DNA from: Nepenthes gracilis
Lineage: Eukaryota > Streptophyta > Magnoliopsida > Caryophyllales > Nepenthaceae
Length of the DNA: 64,000 bases
Direction of reading: 5' to 3'
Assembly: GCA_033239525.1 (NCBI GenBank)
Contig: BSYO01000025.1
Location: 12,310,001 to 12,374,000, forward strand
The notes under the pieces were generated by a model. It was not told the origin of the DNA. It did no database searches and saw only the letters and a list, made by a program, of their open reading frames with translations. Shown piece by piece: positions 49,147 through 60,354 of the stretch; the stretch's first letter is position 1; every line of letters begins with the position of its first letter. The position numbers and the translations under genes are program-made.

Positions 49147-51147
49147 ATGGCTCCCGGTATCGGCGAGATCGCTTCATCGTCATCGCCGGAGAGGTTGGAC
49201 GAGATCCGGCAGCAGTATGCCGTCCCTGGTTCCATGGTGATGACGGTTCCAGGGCCCACTGAAAGCGCACGTGATCCTCCCAGCGGCTTTATCACCGTCT
49301 ACGAGGTCCACCTTAAGGGTGGGCTTCGATTCCCGGTGCCAGAGGAGTTCCATGCGATTATGGCAGCGCTTCAGGTGCCCTTTGCGAAGCTTCAACCAAA
49401 CGCCGTTAGGTACTTGGTTTCTCTCTGTGTCTTTCTTAGATGTCATGGGAGGCGTCTAAATGCGCAAGTTGTCAAGATTATGTTCAGGTTTACACATAAT
49501 CTTGAGTGGGTCACCATGACCCCCCGCCCAGAGTTTGCTGTTATGTGTGGAGGGAATCCAGACTCCACAAAGAGGTGGAAAGACAAGTTTTTCTTTTTGG
49601 CTACCCCCGAGGACTGGCGCATTCCCAATGGATGGGGGAATGTAGCCAACCATTATTGTTCTGATCCCTCAAAAGAGGAGAGGGATGCCGTCCAGGAACT
49701 CCTAGTGTTCATAACGGCTAACTTGGGGAGTTTCCACGAAAATAAGCGAAACGCTTGATTGTCACCCGAAAATCTTGCTAAGGCTGAGTGGTTACCTTCT
49801 CCTGGCGGCACTGTCACTTCTCTGTCCTTGGGGAAGAAAAGAAAGAATCTGAAGAAAAAAGCCCAGCCCCTGAGGATAAAGGTCAAGGCTTCGAAGACAA
49901 GCCGTCCGGGAGAGAGCTCAAAGCCCTCGGCAACAATCGTTGAGCCATCCTCGTCCGATGATGGCGACGAACCTATCGCTCCCCTCTTCAAGAAGCCGAG
50001 GACGCAGGCCGCTACCTCCAGCGTTGTTTCCTCGATTATTAGGGACATCGTGGAGATTCCTGACGTCCAATCTCCCGGCGATGAGCCAATGCCTGACGTC
50101 CCCGCTGAGTTCACTGGCGAGGTCTCGGGCTTCACTGACGATTCACCCGAGGCCACCAATGCGGAGGGCGCCCAGGTTGAAGGAGAATCAGACGAGGCGC
50201 AACCTCCGGTTGACGAGGAGGCTGAAGCGGAAGCGGTTATTGAGCCGTCCTCGGAGACACTTGCTGAGCTCCTCGCCGTTGCAGTCCAAGCCAATCAGGC
50301 CGAGATCCTTGTTGAGGAAACTCAAGGCGCCCACGATTTCGGCGTTGTTGGGGAAGAGATGGCGTTCATTGACCGTGGGCCCTGTGGCACAGGTTCCTCA
50401 TCTTTGGCGCTCCTTCATCTCGAGGTGGAGGTCGGTTCTGTGGCGCCCGGGCCTTGTGAGGCCCAAGCGCCCGAGTCCAGTGGGAGGCCATCAGAAGCGG
50501 CGACTTCCTCGTTTCTGTACTTTCATTTTTCTCTGGGTGTCCATGCCTTCGCATTTCATTCCTTCCTCTAATCATTTTTGCCCTTTTGATGCAGCTCCAA
50601 GACGCATCGATAGGATCAACGCAGATGGTGGAGGGTTGTCGTGGCTTCTCCCAAATAGAGGCCTTAAAAGTCCGCTAGGAGGCGGCCAAAGGTCCGAGAT
50701 GGAACTAGCTGAAGCCAGAAGAAAGATAGCCTCTTTGGAGGACACCGTGAAGCTCCGGGACCAGCATCAGTGCTTCAAGACATGCTCTATTACCTGGAGG
50801 AGAAGTTGAGGTCTTCCATATCGTCCGCGGAGATTAGGGCTACACTGGAGGGCAAATACGGGGACGGCGTCAACATGTGTCGTCGAGTGTTGCGCCTGAT
50901 TCATCCGCGGTTCCCGACTGCCCTTCTTGACCCACGAAACGCCAATGCCTTGACGGTAGCGGACTTATACGGGGTTGACGGGAGGCCCTTTCCCAGCTCT
51001 TCTCTGCCAGGGCCGCCTCTCGACCCACCCCCTCCGGGGCCTTCAGGACCACTTGATTCGGCGGGGACCTCAGGGTCCCAGGAACTGCAGCTTCAGGAGC
51101 CTCCCCAACAGGCAGAGTGTTCGGGAAGTCAGCCCCCAGCTCCTTAG
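49147..51147 (+). pseudogene. Element 3 accessory gene, antisense to gag-pol, best preserved copy
   Basis: The ATG at 49147 (CCATGGCTCCC) opens MAPGIGEIASSSSPERLDEI. Residues about 45-165 form the PF04195-like domain: PPSGFITVYEVHLKGGLRFP, NAVRYLVSLCVFLRCHG, then EWVTMTPRPEFA and RWKDKFFFL. A single in-frame TGA at 49756 interrupts exon 1, possibly CGA to TGA. Next come a basic cluster GKKRKNLKKKAQPLRIK, a candidate nuclear localisation signal, and a long acidic, disordered stretch (about 49920-50500). The likely intron ends at 50594 (TTTTGATGCAG) and starts at 50511 or 50517. Exon 2 has a coiled coil (MELAEARRKIASLEDTVKLR), a frameshift near 50770, then the C-terminal block EGKYGDGVNMCRRVLRLIHP and a Pro-rich tail ending at 51147. 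Only two or three lesions separate it from a full frame. Confidence 0.8.
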
Positions 51148-51300
51148 ATTAGATTTTTTTTTTATCTCCTTCTGTGTACATGTATTCTTTGACGGAATAA
51201 GACATCAAATTTTTGGCAACGCCTGGCTGTGTATCTTTCTTGCCTTTCGTTAAGCCTTGTTCTCTAGTGATGTTTGGATGAAACCAAGTCTTTGAATTTC

Positions 51301-51944
51301 GACCTGTTAGCCCGCTCGGACAGAACTGAATTTCTCTGATTTCGACCTCCTAAGTTGCTCGGACGGAACCGAGTTTTTATTTCGACCTCCGGGGACGCTC
51401 AGATGGAACCGAGTTTTTATTTCGACCTCTTGGGCCGCTCGGACGGAACCGAGTTTTTTATTTCGACCTCTTGGGCCGCTCGGACGGAACCGAGTTTCTA
51501 TTTCGACCTCTTGAGCCGCTCGGACGGAACCGAGTTTTTATTTCGACCTCTTGGGCCGCTCGGACGGAACCGAGTTTCTATTTCGACCTCTTGGGCCGCT
51601 CGGACGGAACCGGTTTTTATTTCGACCTCTTGGGCCGCTCGGACGGGAAAAGTTTCTATTTCGACCTCTTGGACGCTCGGACGGAACCGAGTTTTTATTT
51701 CGACCTCTTGGGCCGCTCGGACGGAACCGAGTTTCTATTTCGACCTCTTGGGCCGCTCGGACGGAACCGAGTTTTTTATTTCGACCTCTTGGGCCGCTCG
51801 GACGGAACCGAGTTTCTATTTCGACCTATTGGGACGCTCGGATGGAACCGAGTTTTTATTTCAACCTCTTGGGCCGCTCGGACGGAACCGAGTTTTTATT
51901 TCGACCTCTTGGGCCGCTCGGGCGGAACCGAGTTTCTTTGATCA
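51301..51944 (-). repeat. 40-bp tandem array in Element 3 3' region
   Basis: Sixteen units of GACCTCTTGGGCCGCTCGGA then CGGAACCGAGTTTCTATTTC; most inner units are nearly identical, outer ones diverged. It lies between the accessory gene's stop (51147) and the integrase end (52098). The long Arg/Ser/Phe-rich frames across it are repeat artefacts. Confidence 0.95.
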
Positions 51945-52097
51945 GCGAATTGCTTTGAAATGTATCAAACTTCTAGACTTTCATAACGCACTTGCAACGT
52001 TTTTTCCAATCTCCATTTACAGCCTTCTTTACAAGTGATAGTGTCCTCTCGCAGTTTGGTGTCGTCGCGTATGGGCGCTCCTGGGCTGCCTTGACTC

Positions 52098-55000
52098 TTA
52101 CTGATAGTACTTCCTGAGGTGCTTGGCGTTCCACGTCCGGGGAACCAGCTTACCCTCTTGGCTGCGTAGCTTGTATGCCCCATCTCGAAGGATTGCCGAG
52201 ACCAGGAAGGGCCCCTCCCAATTTGGGGAAAGTTTGTTCCGGCCGGCATTTTTTCCAGTCGCCTCAATGCTTCTCAACACCAAATCTCCAACCTCAAACT
52301 GTCGTGCCTTTACCTTTCTGTTGTAGTAATGGGCCACCCGCTGCTAATACATCGCTACGCTTAGTCGCGCTCGGTCGCGGGCCTCTTCGGGCAAGTCAAG
52401 GTGTTCACGGAGTCTTTGGCTGTTGAGGTCTGGGTCGAAGTGTTCCACTCGAAGACTTGGGAGGCCCACCTCCACTGGTATGACCGCTTCAACCCCGTAA
52501 CAAAGGCTAAAGGGTGTCTCCTTCGTCGATTCCCTCGGAGTAGTCCTATAAGACCAGAGGATAGAGGGCAACTCATCCGCCCAGGAGCCCCCAGAGTCTA
52601 TCAGTTTCGTCTTAAGCCCGTGTAGGATAGTTCGATTTGTGACTTCCACCTGGCCGTTGGCCTGAGGGTAGGCAACGGATGTGTGGACCAGGTTGATTCT
52701 GAGACGAGCGCAGTACCTGGAAAACCGTTTCCCGGTGAACTGCGTTCCGTTATCGGTGATGACACACTCAGGGACCCCATACCTGCAGACGATGGACTGC
52801 CGAAGGAACTCCGTTGCGTTCTGCTCCGTTATTCGTGCGAGGGGCGTTGCCTCCACCCACTTCGTGAAGTAGTCGATCCCTACAATGAGGAACTTCCTCT
52901 GACCGGGCACGAGGGGGAGTGGTCTGAGGATATCAATCCCCCACTGTGCAAAGGGCCACGGAGACTGCAACGCCCGGAGCTCCGTGTGTGGCTGGCGGTT
53001 CAAGTTGCTGTGGACTTGGCAATTCTCGCACTTGCGTACGAAGTCCACGGCGTCATACTTCATAGTAGGCCAATAATACCCTTGCCTCATTATTTTGAAC
53101 GCCAGGTTTTTGCCTCCAATATGGGACCCGCAGATTCCAAGATGCACCTCCTGGAGGGCGTATTCTGCCTCCGCGGGGGTCAGGCATCTCAAGTAAGGGG
53201 CCGAAAATCCCCGGCGATATAATCGGCCATCCACTATGGCGTACCAGCCTGCAGTCTTCTTTATTCTCTTGGCTTTAGCAAGGTCCTCGGGTAAAGTTCC
53301 ATCCGTAAGGTATCTCAGGTACGCGGCCATCCAGGTATCACCGTCGGCCACCTGCATAACATTGGTCTCGGGTTCATCTATCGTTGGTCTTTCCAGTGTT
53401 TCTCTCATTCCTCGGGCGTACTGCTCCGGGTCCCCGCACGCTGCTGCTTTTGCTAAGGAATCCGCCTTTTCGTTCTCTGTCCTCAGAATGTGCACGAATA
53501 CTATTCGCTCAAAATCTGAGGTCATTCCTTTTACCTTCATAAGGTATTTGGAAAGTTGAGGGTTGTTCACTTCAAAGTTCCCGAGGACCTGATTGACGAC
53601 TAGCTCAGAATCACTGTAAACCACCAAGTCCCTGGCCGAGCACTCCTTTGCCAATCGAAGTCCTGCAATCAAGGCCTCGTACTCCGCGACATTATTGGTC
53701 GCTGGGAACCCCAAAGTTACTGAGTACTTAATTTCTGACCCCACGGGAGTCCTCAGCACGACACCTGCCCCGCAGCCATCCTTCATAGAGGAGCCGTCCA
53801 CGTGAAGCGTCCATGCTGGCGGTGATCCTGTTTGCCCCATTCCTGTGCTCTCGGCATCATCGCGGTCAAGTGCAGTTGCTTCCACGACAAAATCCGCAAG
53901 GGCCTGGCCCTTCATGGCCGGCCTCGGCCTAAACTCGATGTCGAACTCTCCAAGTTCGATGGCCCACTTTATTAGTCGCCCTGAGACCTCAGGCTTCTGG
54001 AGGACAGTTCTCAGCGGCTGGTCAGTCAGGACTACAACTTTGTGCGCTTGGAAGTAGGGCCTTAGCTTCCTGGCGGAGTATACAAGTGCAAGAGCAATCT
54101 TCTCCGTGTGCGGATATCGAGTCTCTGAGTCTGCCAGGACCTTGCTGACGTAATATACTGGCTGCTGATTCCCCTGGTGCTCTCTCACCAAGACCGAGCT
54201 CAGGGCCTGGTCGGTCACCGATAGGTACAAATAAAGCTCCTCTCCTGGTTGGGGAGAAGCCAGGAGTGGAGGGTTAGCAAGATACGCCTTGAGGCCCTGA
54301 AGTGCCTCCTCGCAATCGTTGCTCCAACGAAAGCCTTGGGTCTTAGGCCCTCTGAGTGCCCTGAAGAAAGGCAAATGTCTCTCGGCCGATTTGGCCAGAA
54401 AACGGGAAAGGGCGGCCACCCGCCCAGTGAGTCTTCGGACTTCTTTTACAGTCCGGGGAGATTGCATGTTTAAAATTGCTTGGATCTTCTCGGGATTCAC
54501 TTCGATCCCACGCTGCGACACTATATAGCCCAGGAACTTCCCGGACGTCACCCCGAATGTGCACATGCTGGGGTTCAACTTCATCCTAAGGGCCCTCAAC
54601 ACTCGGAAGGTTTCCGCCAAGTCCTCGATGTGGTTTGCGCTGATGGTGCTTTTTACGAGTAAGTCGTCCACGTAGACTTCCACATTCCTGCCGATCTGAT
54701 CCTTGAACATTTTATTGACCAGCCGTTGGTACGTCGCGCCCGCGTTCTTGAGACCGAAGGGCATCACTTTGTAACAGTACGTCCCTTGGTCAGTCATGAA
54801 GGATGTACGCTCTTCGTCCTCGGGGCACATTCTTATCTGATTGTACCCCGAGTAAGCATCCATAAAGCTGAGTAGCTCGTGTCCGGACGTTGAGTCTACC
54901 AACCAAGTCGATCCTCGGGAGTGGAAAGCATCTTTTGGGCAAGCTTTGTTAAGATCGTGTGAAATCTATGCACATCCTCCACTTTCCACTATTCTTCTTC

Positions 55001-55938
55001 ACCATCACTACGTTGGCGAGCCAATCCGGGTATTGTACCTCTCGGATGAATCCTGCGTCCAGGAGCTTCTTCACTTCTTCCCGGACGGCCACTAGCTTTT
55101 CTGTCGAGTAATTTCTCCGCTTTTGTCTAACAGGCTTGTGGTGTGGATCCACGCCAAGCTTGTGCACTATTATCTCGGGAGAGATCCCCGGCATGTCCGC
55201 GGGGGACCAAGCAAATACATCCGAGTTCTCCTTTAGAAATCTCGAGAGTTGGTCTCGGACGGACTCTTCAAGAGAGCTCCCTATCTGGACGTACTTCTCT
55301 GGGTCCTCGGGGTCCAGAGGAACTCGCAGGGTTGGTTCACCGGGCTGTGCCTGTTGTAGTGTTGCCTCGTCTCTGAGGTCGAGGTCTTCCATTGGTCTCG
55401 GAAGGGGAGTCTGCGTGACCTGCGATAGGTAGTACATCCTCCCAGTGGCCTGCTCGCCGAGTACTTCCCCTACACCGTACGGAGTTGGAAACTTCATCTT
55501 TAAATGCGGGATGGAAGTCACCGCTTCAAAGGTAGCAAGGCACGGACGTCCGAGAATCGCGTTGTAAACGGACGGGAGGTCCACCACAAGAAAGGTGAGG
55601 ACCTTTGAAGCCGTCCTTGGGTACGTTCCCAGTGTGACTTCCAGTTGCACAATACCCTGGACTGGGACTGGCTCATTATCAAGTCCATACAGCGGCCCCT
55701 CTGGGGCTTTCATTTGATGTCTCTTTAGTCCAAGCTTAAGGTAGGCATCGAGATAAAGCAAATTTCGGGAACTTCCATTATCAACAAAGACTCGTTTCAT
55801 ACGGTAGTCATTGGCTCCGTTTGAAACGAGTGCTGTTACAACCAAAGGATCACAATGGGGGGAAGTTACATGGGCCATGTCCTCTTTGCTAAAGCAAATT
55901 ATATCGTCCCTAGTACTCGTCCTCGGCCTTTTGGAGGC
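52098..55938 (-). pseudogene. pol: Element 3 pol polyprotein, nearly intact
   Basis: Protease about 55878-55450 with VDNGSS at about 55785; RT about 55150-54400 with YVDD at 54663-54674; Ty3-type RNase H about 54330-53990 (LTDQPL); second, archaeal-like RNase H about 53810-53450 (LHVDGSSMKDGCGAGVV); integrase zinc region about 53190-53010 (HLGICGSH...KCENCQ), core about 52960-52640 (DYFTKWVE, TDNGTQF, GQVEVTN) and C-terminal region ending KHLRKYYQ at 52098. The frame is open except for three closely spaced single-base indels at about 54900-54960, inside RT, and a TAG at 52341-52343 at a Gln position. Double RNase H is a known trait of the Tat lineage. Confidence 0.92.
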
Positions 55939-55944
55939 GCTGGC

Positions 55945-57505
55945 TCAGCTGCTCTTCCCGGCCGGCCGGGTTGACACCATGTTCACAACCCCCGCTGCAA
56001 CTCGGTTCCTTGGGGGTTCCACTTCAGACTCGACTGCTGCTCCGGAGGATTGTCCGGGTCTTTGCAGGAAACGGTTGAGGTGCCCCCTCTTTATTAGCTC
56101 TTCAATCTCCCTCTGCAATGACTTGCAGTCTTCAGTGGCGTGACCTCCGCAGCGGTGGAAGTCGCAGTATTTTGTCTGATCCCCTCCGTCTGGATTCCTG
56201 AGTGGCTTGGGCCACTTGACGAACTTCTCCCCTCGGATCTGCATTAGCACATTTGTGCGAGTGTCATTTAGAGGAGTGAGGTGGATCGGGCGCGCGTCTC
56301 TCCGGACAGCCAGCTCAAACTTCTTGTGCTTCGTCACAAACGGGGATCTGGGAAGTCCCGGCCTTTTCTTTATCTCCAACGGCCTCGAGCAGTAGCTCGT
56401 CCTTCTCCGGACGCTTTGCTTCATTGGCCTCCTCCGCTGCTATGTAGGCCCTTGCTACGGCCTCGGCCTCTTCGAAGGTGTGAGGGCCCTTATGGATGAG
56501 ATGCTTAAAGAAAGCACCCCCCTCCAGGCCAGATAAGAAAGCATTTAGCTTCACTCCGTCCGACAGCTTCGGAATCTGCCTGGCCTCAGCCACGAATCTG
56601 GCCAAGAATTCCCTTAGGCTCTCCCGGGCACCCTGCTTCACGCGAGTGAGATGCCAGGGCTGTTTCTCCGTCCTTCTACTAGAGGCGAACTGCGACAAAA
56701 ACGCCACCGCCAGTTCGCCAAAGGTGCCAATGAAGCCCGCAGGCATCCCGTAAAACCATACTCTTGCGTCCCCCTTCAGCGTCAGGGGGAAGCATTGGCA
56801 CATGGTGGCCTCATCTAGTCCCTGGAGGCTCAGATGCTCTCGGAACAGGTTAAGATGGTCCATGGGATCAGCACTCCCATCGTAAGCCTCCAGGTTTGGC
56901 ATTTTGAACTTTGGGGGCAGCGCCCTTGTTCTAACATCCGTCGTGAACGGAGATTGGGGGATGCTTGCTCCGCTGCTCTCCCCAAATACGCGGTTTCAAA
57001 CTTTCTCCAACTTTTCCTCCACATGGGGTGGAGCCGTCGTTCTCCTCGCGTTGAGGAGGTGCCTCAATTCGTTAGGCTGGTGGCTTGTTGGTCTTTCGGG
57101 GGTCCTTCTAGACCCGTGCACATGTGTTGCCTCTCGGACATGGTGCTCTTGATTACCTTGGGATCGGGGACCCAGGCGGTCCTCTAGTCCTCGAGGATTC
57201 CTGCCGCTGAGGCGACTGCGTCCTTGGTTGTTCCCGGCGGGCGGGCGCCTATATGGGCGCTCGCGCCTCCTTCCTCCGCTTCGAGATATTTCCGCCTGGG
57301 AGCCCCTGGAGGGCGCTCCCTTCGCCTTCTCGTCCTCTTTGGCGCAGAGGGCGAAGATGGCCTTTGACATTTCTTCCACTTTCGTTGCTAAGCCCCGCAC
57401 GACCGGATCAGGATGGTTTTCGATGCCGACGCTGGGGTTGGGGACACCCTCCTTTATTCGAGTCGCACTGGAGGCGGCGCGTATGCTGTGCCCAGTGCTC
57501 ACCAT
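55945..57505 (-). pseudogene. gag: Element 3 gag, lightly broken
   Basis: The ATG at 57505 opens MVSTGHSIRAASSATRIKEG, 99 nt after the LTR. N-terminal part open to 56996; the Gag core follows at 56902-56315 (MPNLEAYDGSADPMDHLNLF, CQCFPLTLKGDARVWFYGMP, then FLARFVAEARQIPKLSDGVK and RAYIAAEEANEAKRPE). The end, with a zinc-knuckle YCDFHRCGGHATEDC, is in another frame (56424-55945). The knuckle is C-H-H-C rather than the usual CCHC. Two frameshifts and one stop break it. Confidence 0.87.
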
Positions 57506-57585
57506 TTCCGGATGCTTAGGTGTAAAGGTGGTGTTGTGTAGTTAAATGTGATCTAGGAGAGTGAGAAGTTGACTTTTCGTCCTCT

Positions 57586-57603
57586 TCCCACAGACGGCGC
57601 CAA
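57586..57603 (-). other. Primer-binding site of Element 3
   Basis: TTGGCGCCGTCTGTGGGA on the minus strand, directly inside the 5' LTR; best-preserved copy in the window. Confidence 0.85.
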
Positions 57604-58405
57604 TGTTGCGTTCGGGTCCGACCGCCGTACAATGCTGACGCGTGCTGACGTCAAGTGGACGGAACCAATAGCAACATAAAAGTGAGTGAGGTGCGGGCGA
57701 GTGAGAGAGGAACGGACACCCAAGTTTTTACGTGGAAACCCTCCCTTGAAACGAAGGGAAAACCACGAGGCTCGAAGCCTGACAAGATTCCTTACTATTT
57801 GGTCGCTGAGTACAAGGGTACAAGATCCAGAGTACAGAAAAAATGTTTTTGTTCCTTCTTTTTGCTCTTTTCTTTTCCCGAAAAAAGAGAGAGGACCCTT
57901 TCCGTATGCCTTAGGCGCGTATTTATAAGTGCAAAAAGATAGCCGTTGGAAGTGTTCACACGGCCTACGACGCCTACTGGGAGGCTGCCCACCTACTCCG
58001 CCGACATGGCCATGCCATGTCAGGCACGCTGGCGTGTTTGGTGAGTTAGGTACTGACGCCGCCGTTGGCCATGCTGTGGTAGGAATGCCAGCCTTGAGGT
58101 GACAGGGCATGTTCTGGGGGGTTGTTGCTGACAGCGCTGGCGTGTAGCGGGATTTACGCGTTCCTTTGTAGTTGTGAAGTAGCTGAGTTGGCATGCTCGG
58201 ACAATGTAAATGATCCTCATCCTCATTGTCTTACTTTGTAGTCCGACTGAGTCCGCGTACTATTGGCTTCACGCGTCCAAAGAAAGCTCTCAGCCACATC
58301 GCGTTGAATGAGATCTCGGGCGCATGGCAACTTGGACCTCTCGGGTCAAAACGCTCGTCCGATTCCCGTACTAATTTTAGGACCCCCGGATAATGGATCC
58401 CAACA
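57604..58405 (-). repeat. Element 3 5' LTR
   Basis: 802 bp, TGTTGCG...CCCAACA. Main differences from the 3' LTR cluster at about 58100-58230. Confidence 0.93.
57920..57927 (-). promoter_or_regulatory. TATA box in Element 3 5' LTR
   Basis: TATAAATA on the minus strand in CACTTATAAATACGCG; the 3' LTR has TATAAAAA at the same place. Likely core promoter of the genomic transcript. Confidence 0.6.
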
Positions 58406-59172
58406 CATTTAATCATCTTATTCTAAAATGAGGTATGAAATATCCATGTTTATGTCTTGCAATACAACATCTATTACTAAAACTCTCAATGGACTACTTC
58501 TGAATAAATGATCACTTGACAATTAATCTGAAAAATTTTAAAAAATGTAAATTAGAAGTCCATTAAATAATTTTATAACAAAAATATAATAATTATAGAG
58601 AATAATATTATATATAAAATTTAAGATATAATAACTTATAATATTACAACCATATATAATATGTATTGTATGATATATTCTATAAAAAATATTTTATAGG
58701 AAGAATCGGTGAAAATTATATTTTTACCACTGCGAACCTAAAGTTAATGTATTTATGTTTCTATTAGCTAGGTAAATCACTTATTTATTAGATCACTCTT
58801 CTTTACTTCATTGGTAATTTGAAGTGTATTCTACAGTCAATATCTATGATCTGATTCATTACTTAATATCTCAATATATTAATATAATACTCGTAAGTTA
58901 TGTAAGAGAAATAAATATATTCATAAAATTAATTAAATAATTTGGACATTATAGTACATTTGTATATGTATTTTTTATTTTATCTATAGAATGTAGACTG
59001 AAATAGCATATTATATTAAACTATAATATATAGTATTCATGATCTATACACAAATAATTCCATATTATTTTAATGTATAATTCGTTACTCCATTCTACTA
59101 TGATTAGATATTAAAAATAAAAATGTAAACGACAAATAAGGAAATATAAAAAAGATCAATTATTAATATAAT

Positions 59173-59600
59173 TGATGCGTCTCTAGGTTGGGTTCTTATG
59201 CGGATTAGGGAACGTTCGGGTTCCTCATTTGGGTCAGATCACGAACGGGTCCGATCTTCACGTCTCTCAATTTGGGCTTTGTGCACCATAAACTATAAAT
59301 AAGAGGTTAAAGGACGGCGAAAGGTTGTCCAACCGTAAACATTTCGATACTTAAGTCAGAAATTTTTTGTCGGGAACAAAAAGATGCACGTGTGAAAATA
59401 AACGTGATGAAAATGTAGGAATACGAAAATATGGGGAGTGCGTGGGATGCTAGAAGGAGGCTTCTGCTCATTTTTGTGCACTACTAAGAGTTGCTTACTA
59501 TTGTCGCTGTAAGATGGCGGTGGCTCGAGGGAAGAGAGTTGGTTCTTTCTCTTCGTTACTTCTAGCACTGGGTGTAAGGATCAGGATCCTGATCTCAGAT
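59173..59600 (-). repeat. Diverged LTR fragment related to Element 2
   Basis: Starts TGATGCGTCTCTAGG, the Element 2 LTR start, then shares ordered blocks such as TTGTGCACCATAAACTA (Element 2: CTGCACACCACTAAGCGA) and GGACGGCGAAAGGTTGTCCAACCG followed by ATACTTAAGTCAG (Element 2: GACGCTCAAGTCGATAAAT). No gag or pol follows, so this is a solo or truncated LTR. The outer end is unclear. Confidence 0.6.
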
Positions 59601-60299
59601 CAGTGCTTGGGCTCTTTTGTGAAAATTGAAAATTCTTTTTTTTTTTTTTTGAATTCATGTTTTAGATAACATTTGACATATAAGAATTATCAATATAATT
59701 ACATCACCACTATACAACCGTGAGAAATGAAATTATGAATCAAAAATTTCAATTCAGCTCTTAGTTTTATGATATTTTTTGTGCCCCTATTTTTGTATTA
59801 TTTTTAAATTTTTCTCAAATTTGACCATATGATGAATATTTGACTCAAATAAATGATCATTTAAGATATTAGAGAGATATAATATTATAAAATAATAAGA
59901 ATATTATATAATTACTTATATAAATTCATTATTTAATCATTTTTTCTTCTTCGTCTAGTTTTTGAACTTCTTCTCTCTTTTATCTTTATCAAATTTTGCC
60001 TTTGATTCATATATTTTTATTTATAATTCAATTGATATTTATGTCGATTCTAACCCATTTCATGTTCCACTTAGTGTAATTTTCTTATTTAAATTCCACC
60101 TAATAAAGCTTGATCATGGTATATCTCTAATAATTCTTCATTTTATACTGCCTAATAATATATAGTAATAATTTTTATGATTTCATCCTAGTATCGCTAT
60201 AATTCTTGAGTTTAGCCAAATATAATTCCTTTTGCAAGCCAAGCCCTTTTTATTCGACTGATTTGCTTCTCTTTTTCGTTATGTTTTCCTTTGCTTCCC

Positions 60300-60353
<54 letters not shown>
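60300..60353. repeat. (ATT)n microsatellite
   Basis: About 18 uninterrupted ATT units. Confidence 0.97.

Positions 60354-60354
<1 letters not shown>

Larger units (their letters stand above)
47831..58405 (-). mobile_element. Element 3: young Tat-lineage Ty3/gypsy LTR retrotransposon, nearly intact
   Basis: 10,575 bp on the minus strand with a perfect 5-bp target duplication CATTT (47826-47830, 58406-58410). LTRs of 804 and 802 bp differ at roughly 30 positions by eye. gag, pol, a 40-bp tandem array and a plus-strand accessory gene are all present. pol is broken only by a small cluster of indels near 54900-54960 and one TAG at 52341. It is the best template in the window for reading its relatives. 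Confidence 0.95.

Noticed and set aside
49653..50294. 213-residue minus-strand frame opposite the Element 3 accessory gene
   Set aside because: Shadow of the acidic linker: Ser/Ala/Gly-rich, and not conserved in the other elements, whereas the plus-strand frame is.
51355..52038. Three overlapping long plus-strand frames of about 135-227 residues rich in Arg, Ser, Phe
   Set aside because: They arise because the 40-bp unit lacks stops in several frames. The peptides simply repeat the unit; no start context, no domain.
52683..53222. 179-residue plus-strand frame inside Element 3
   Set aside because: It lies opposite the conserved integrase core and zinc region; no support of its own.
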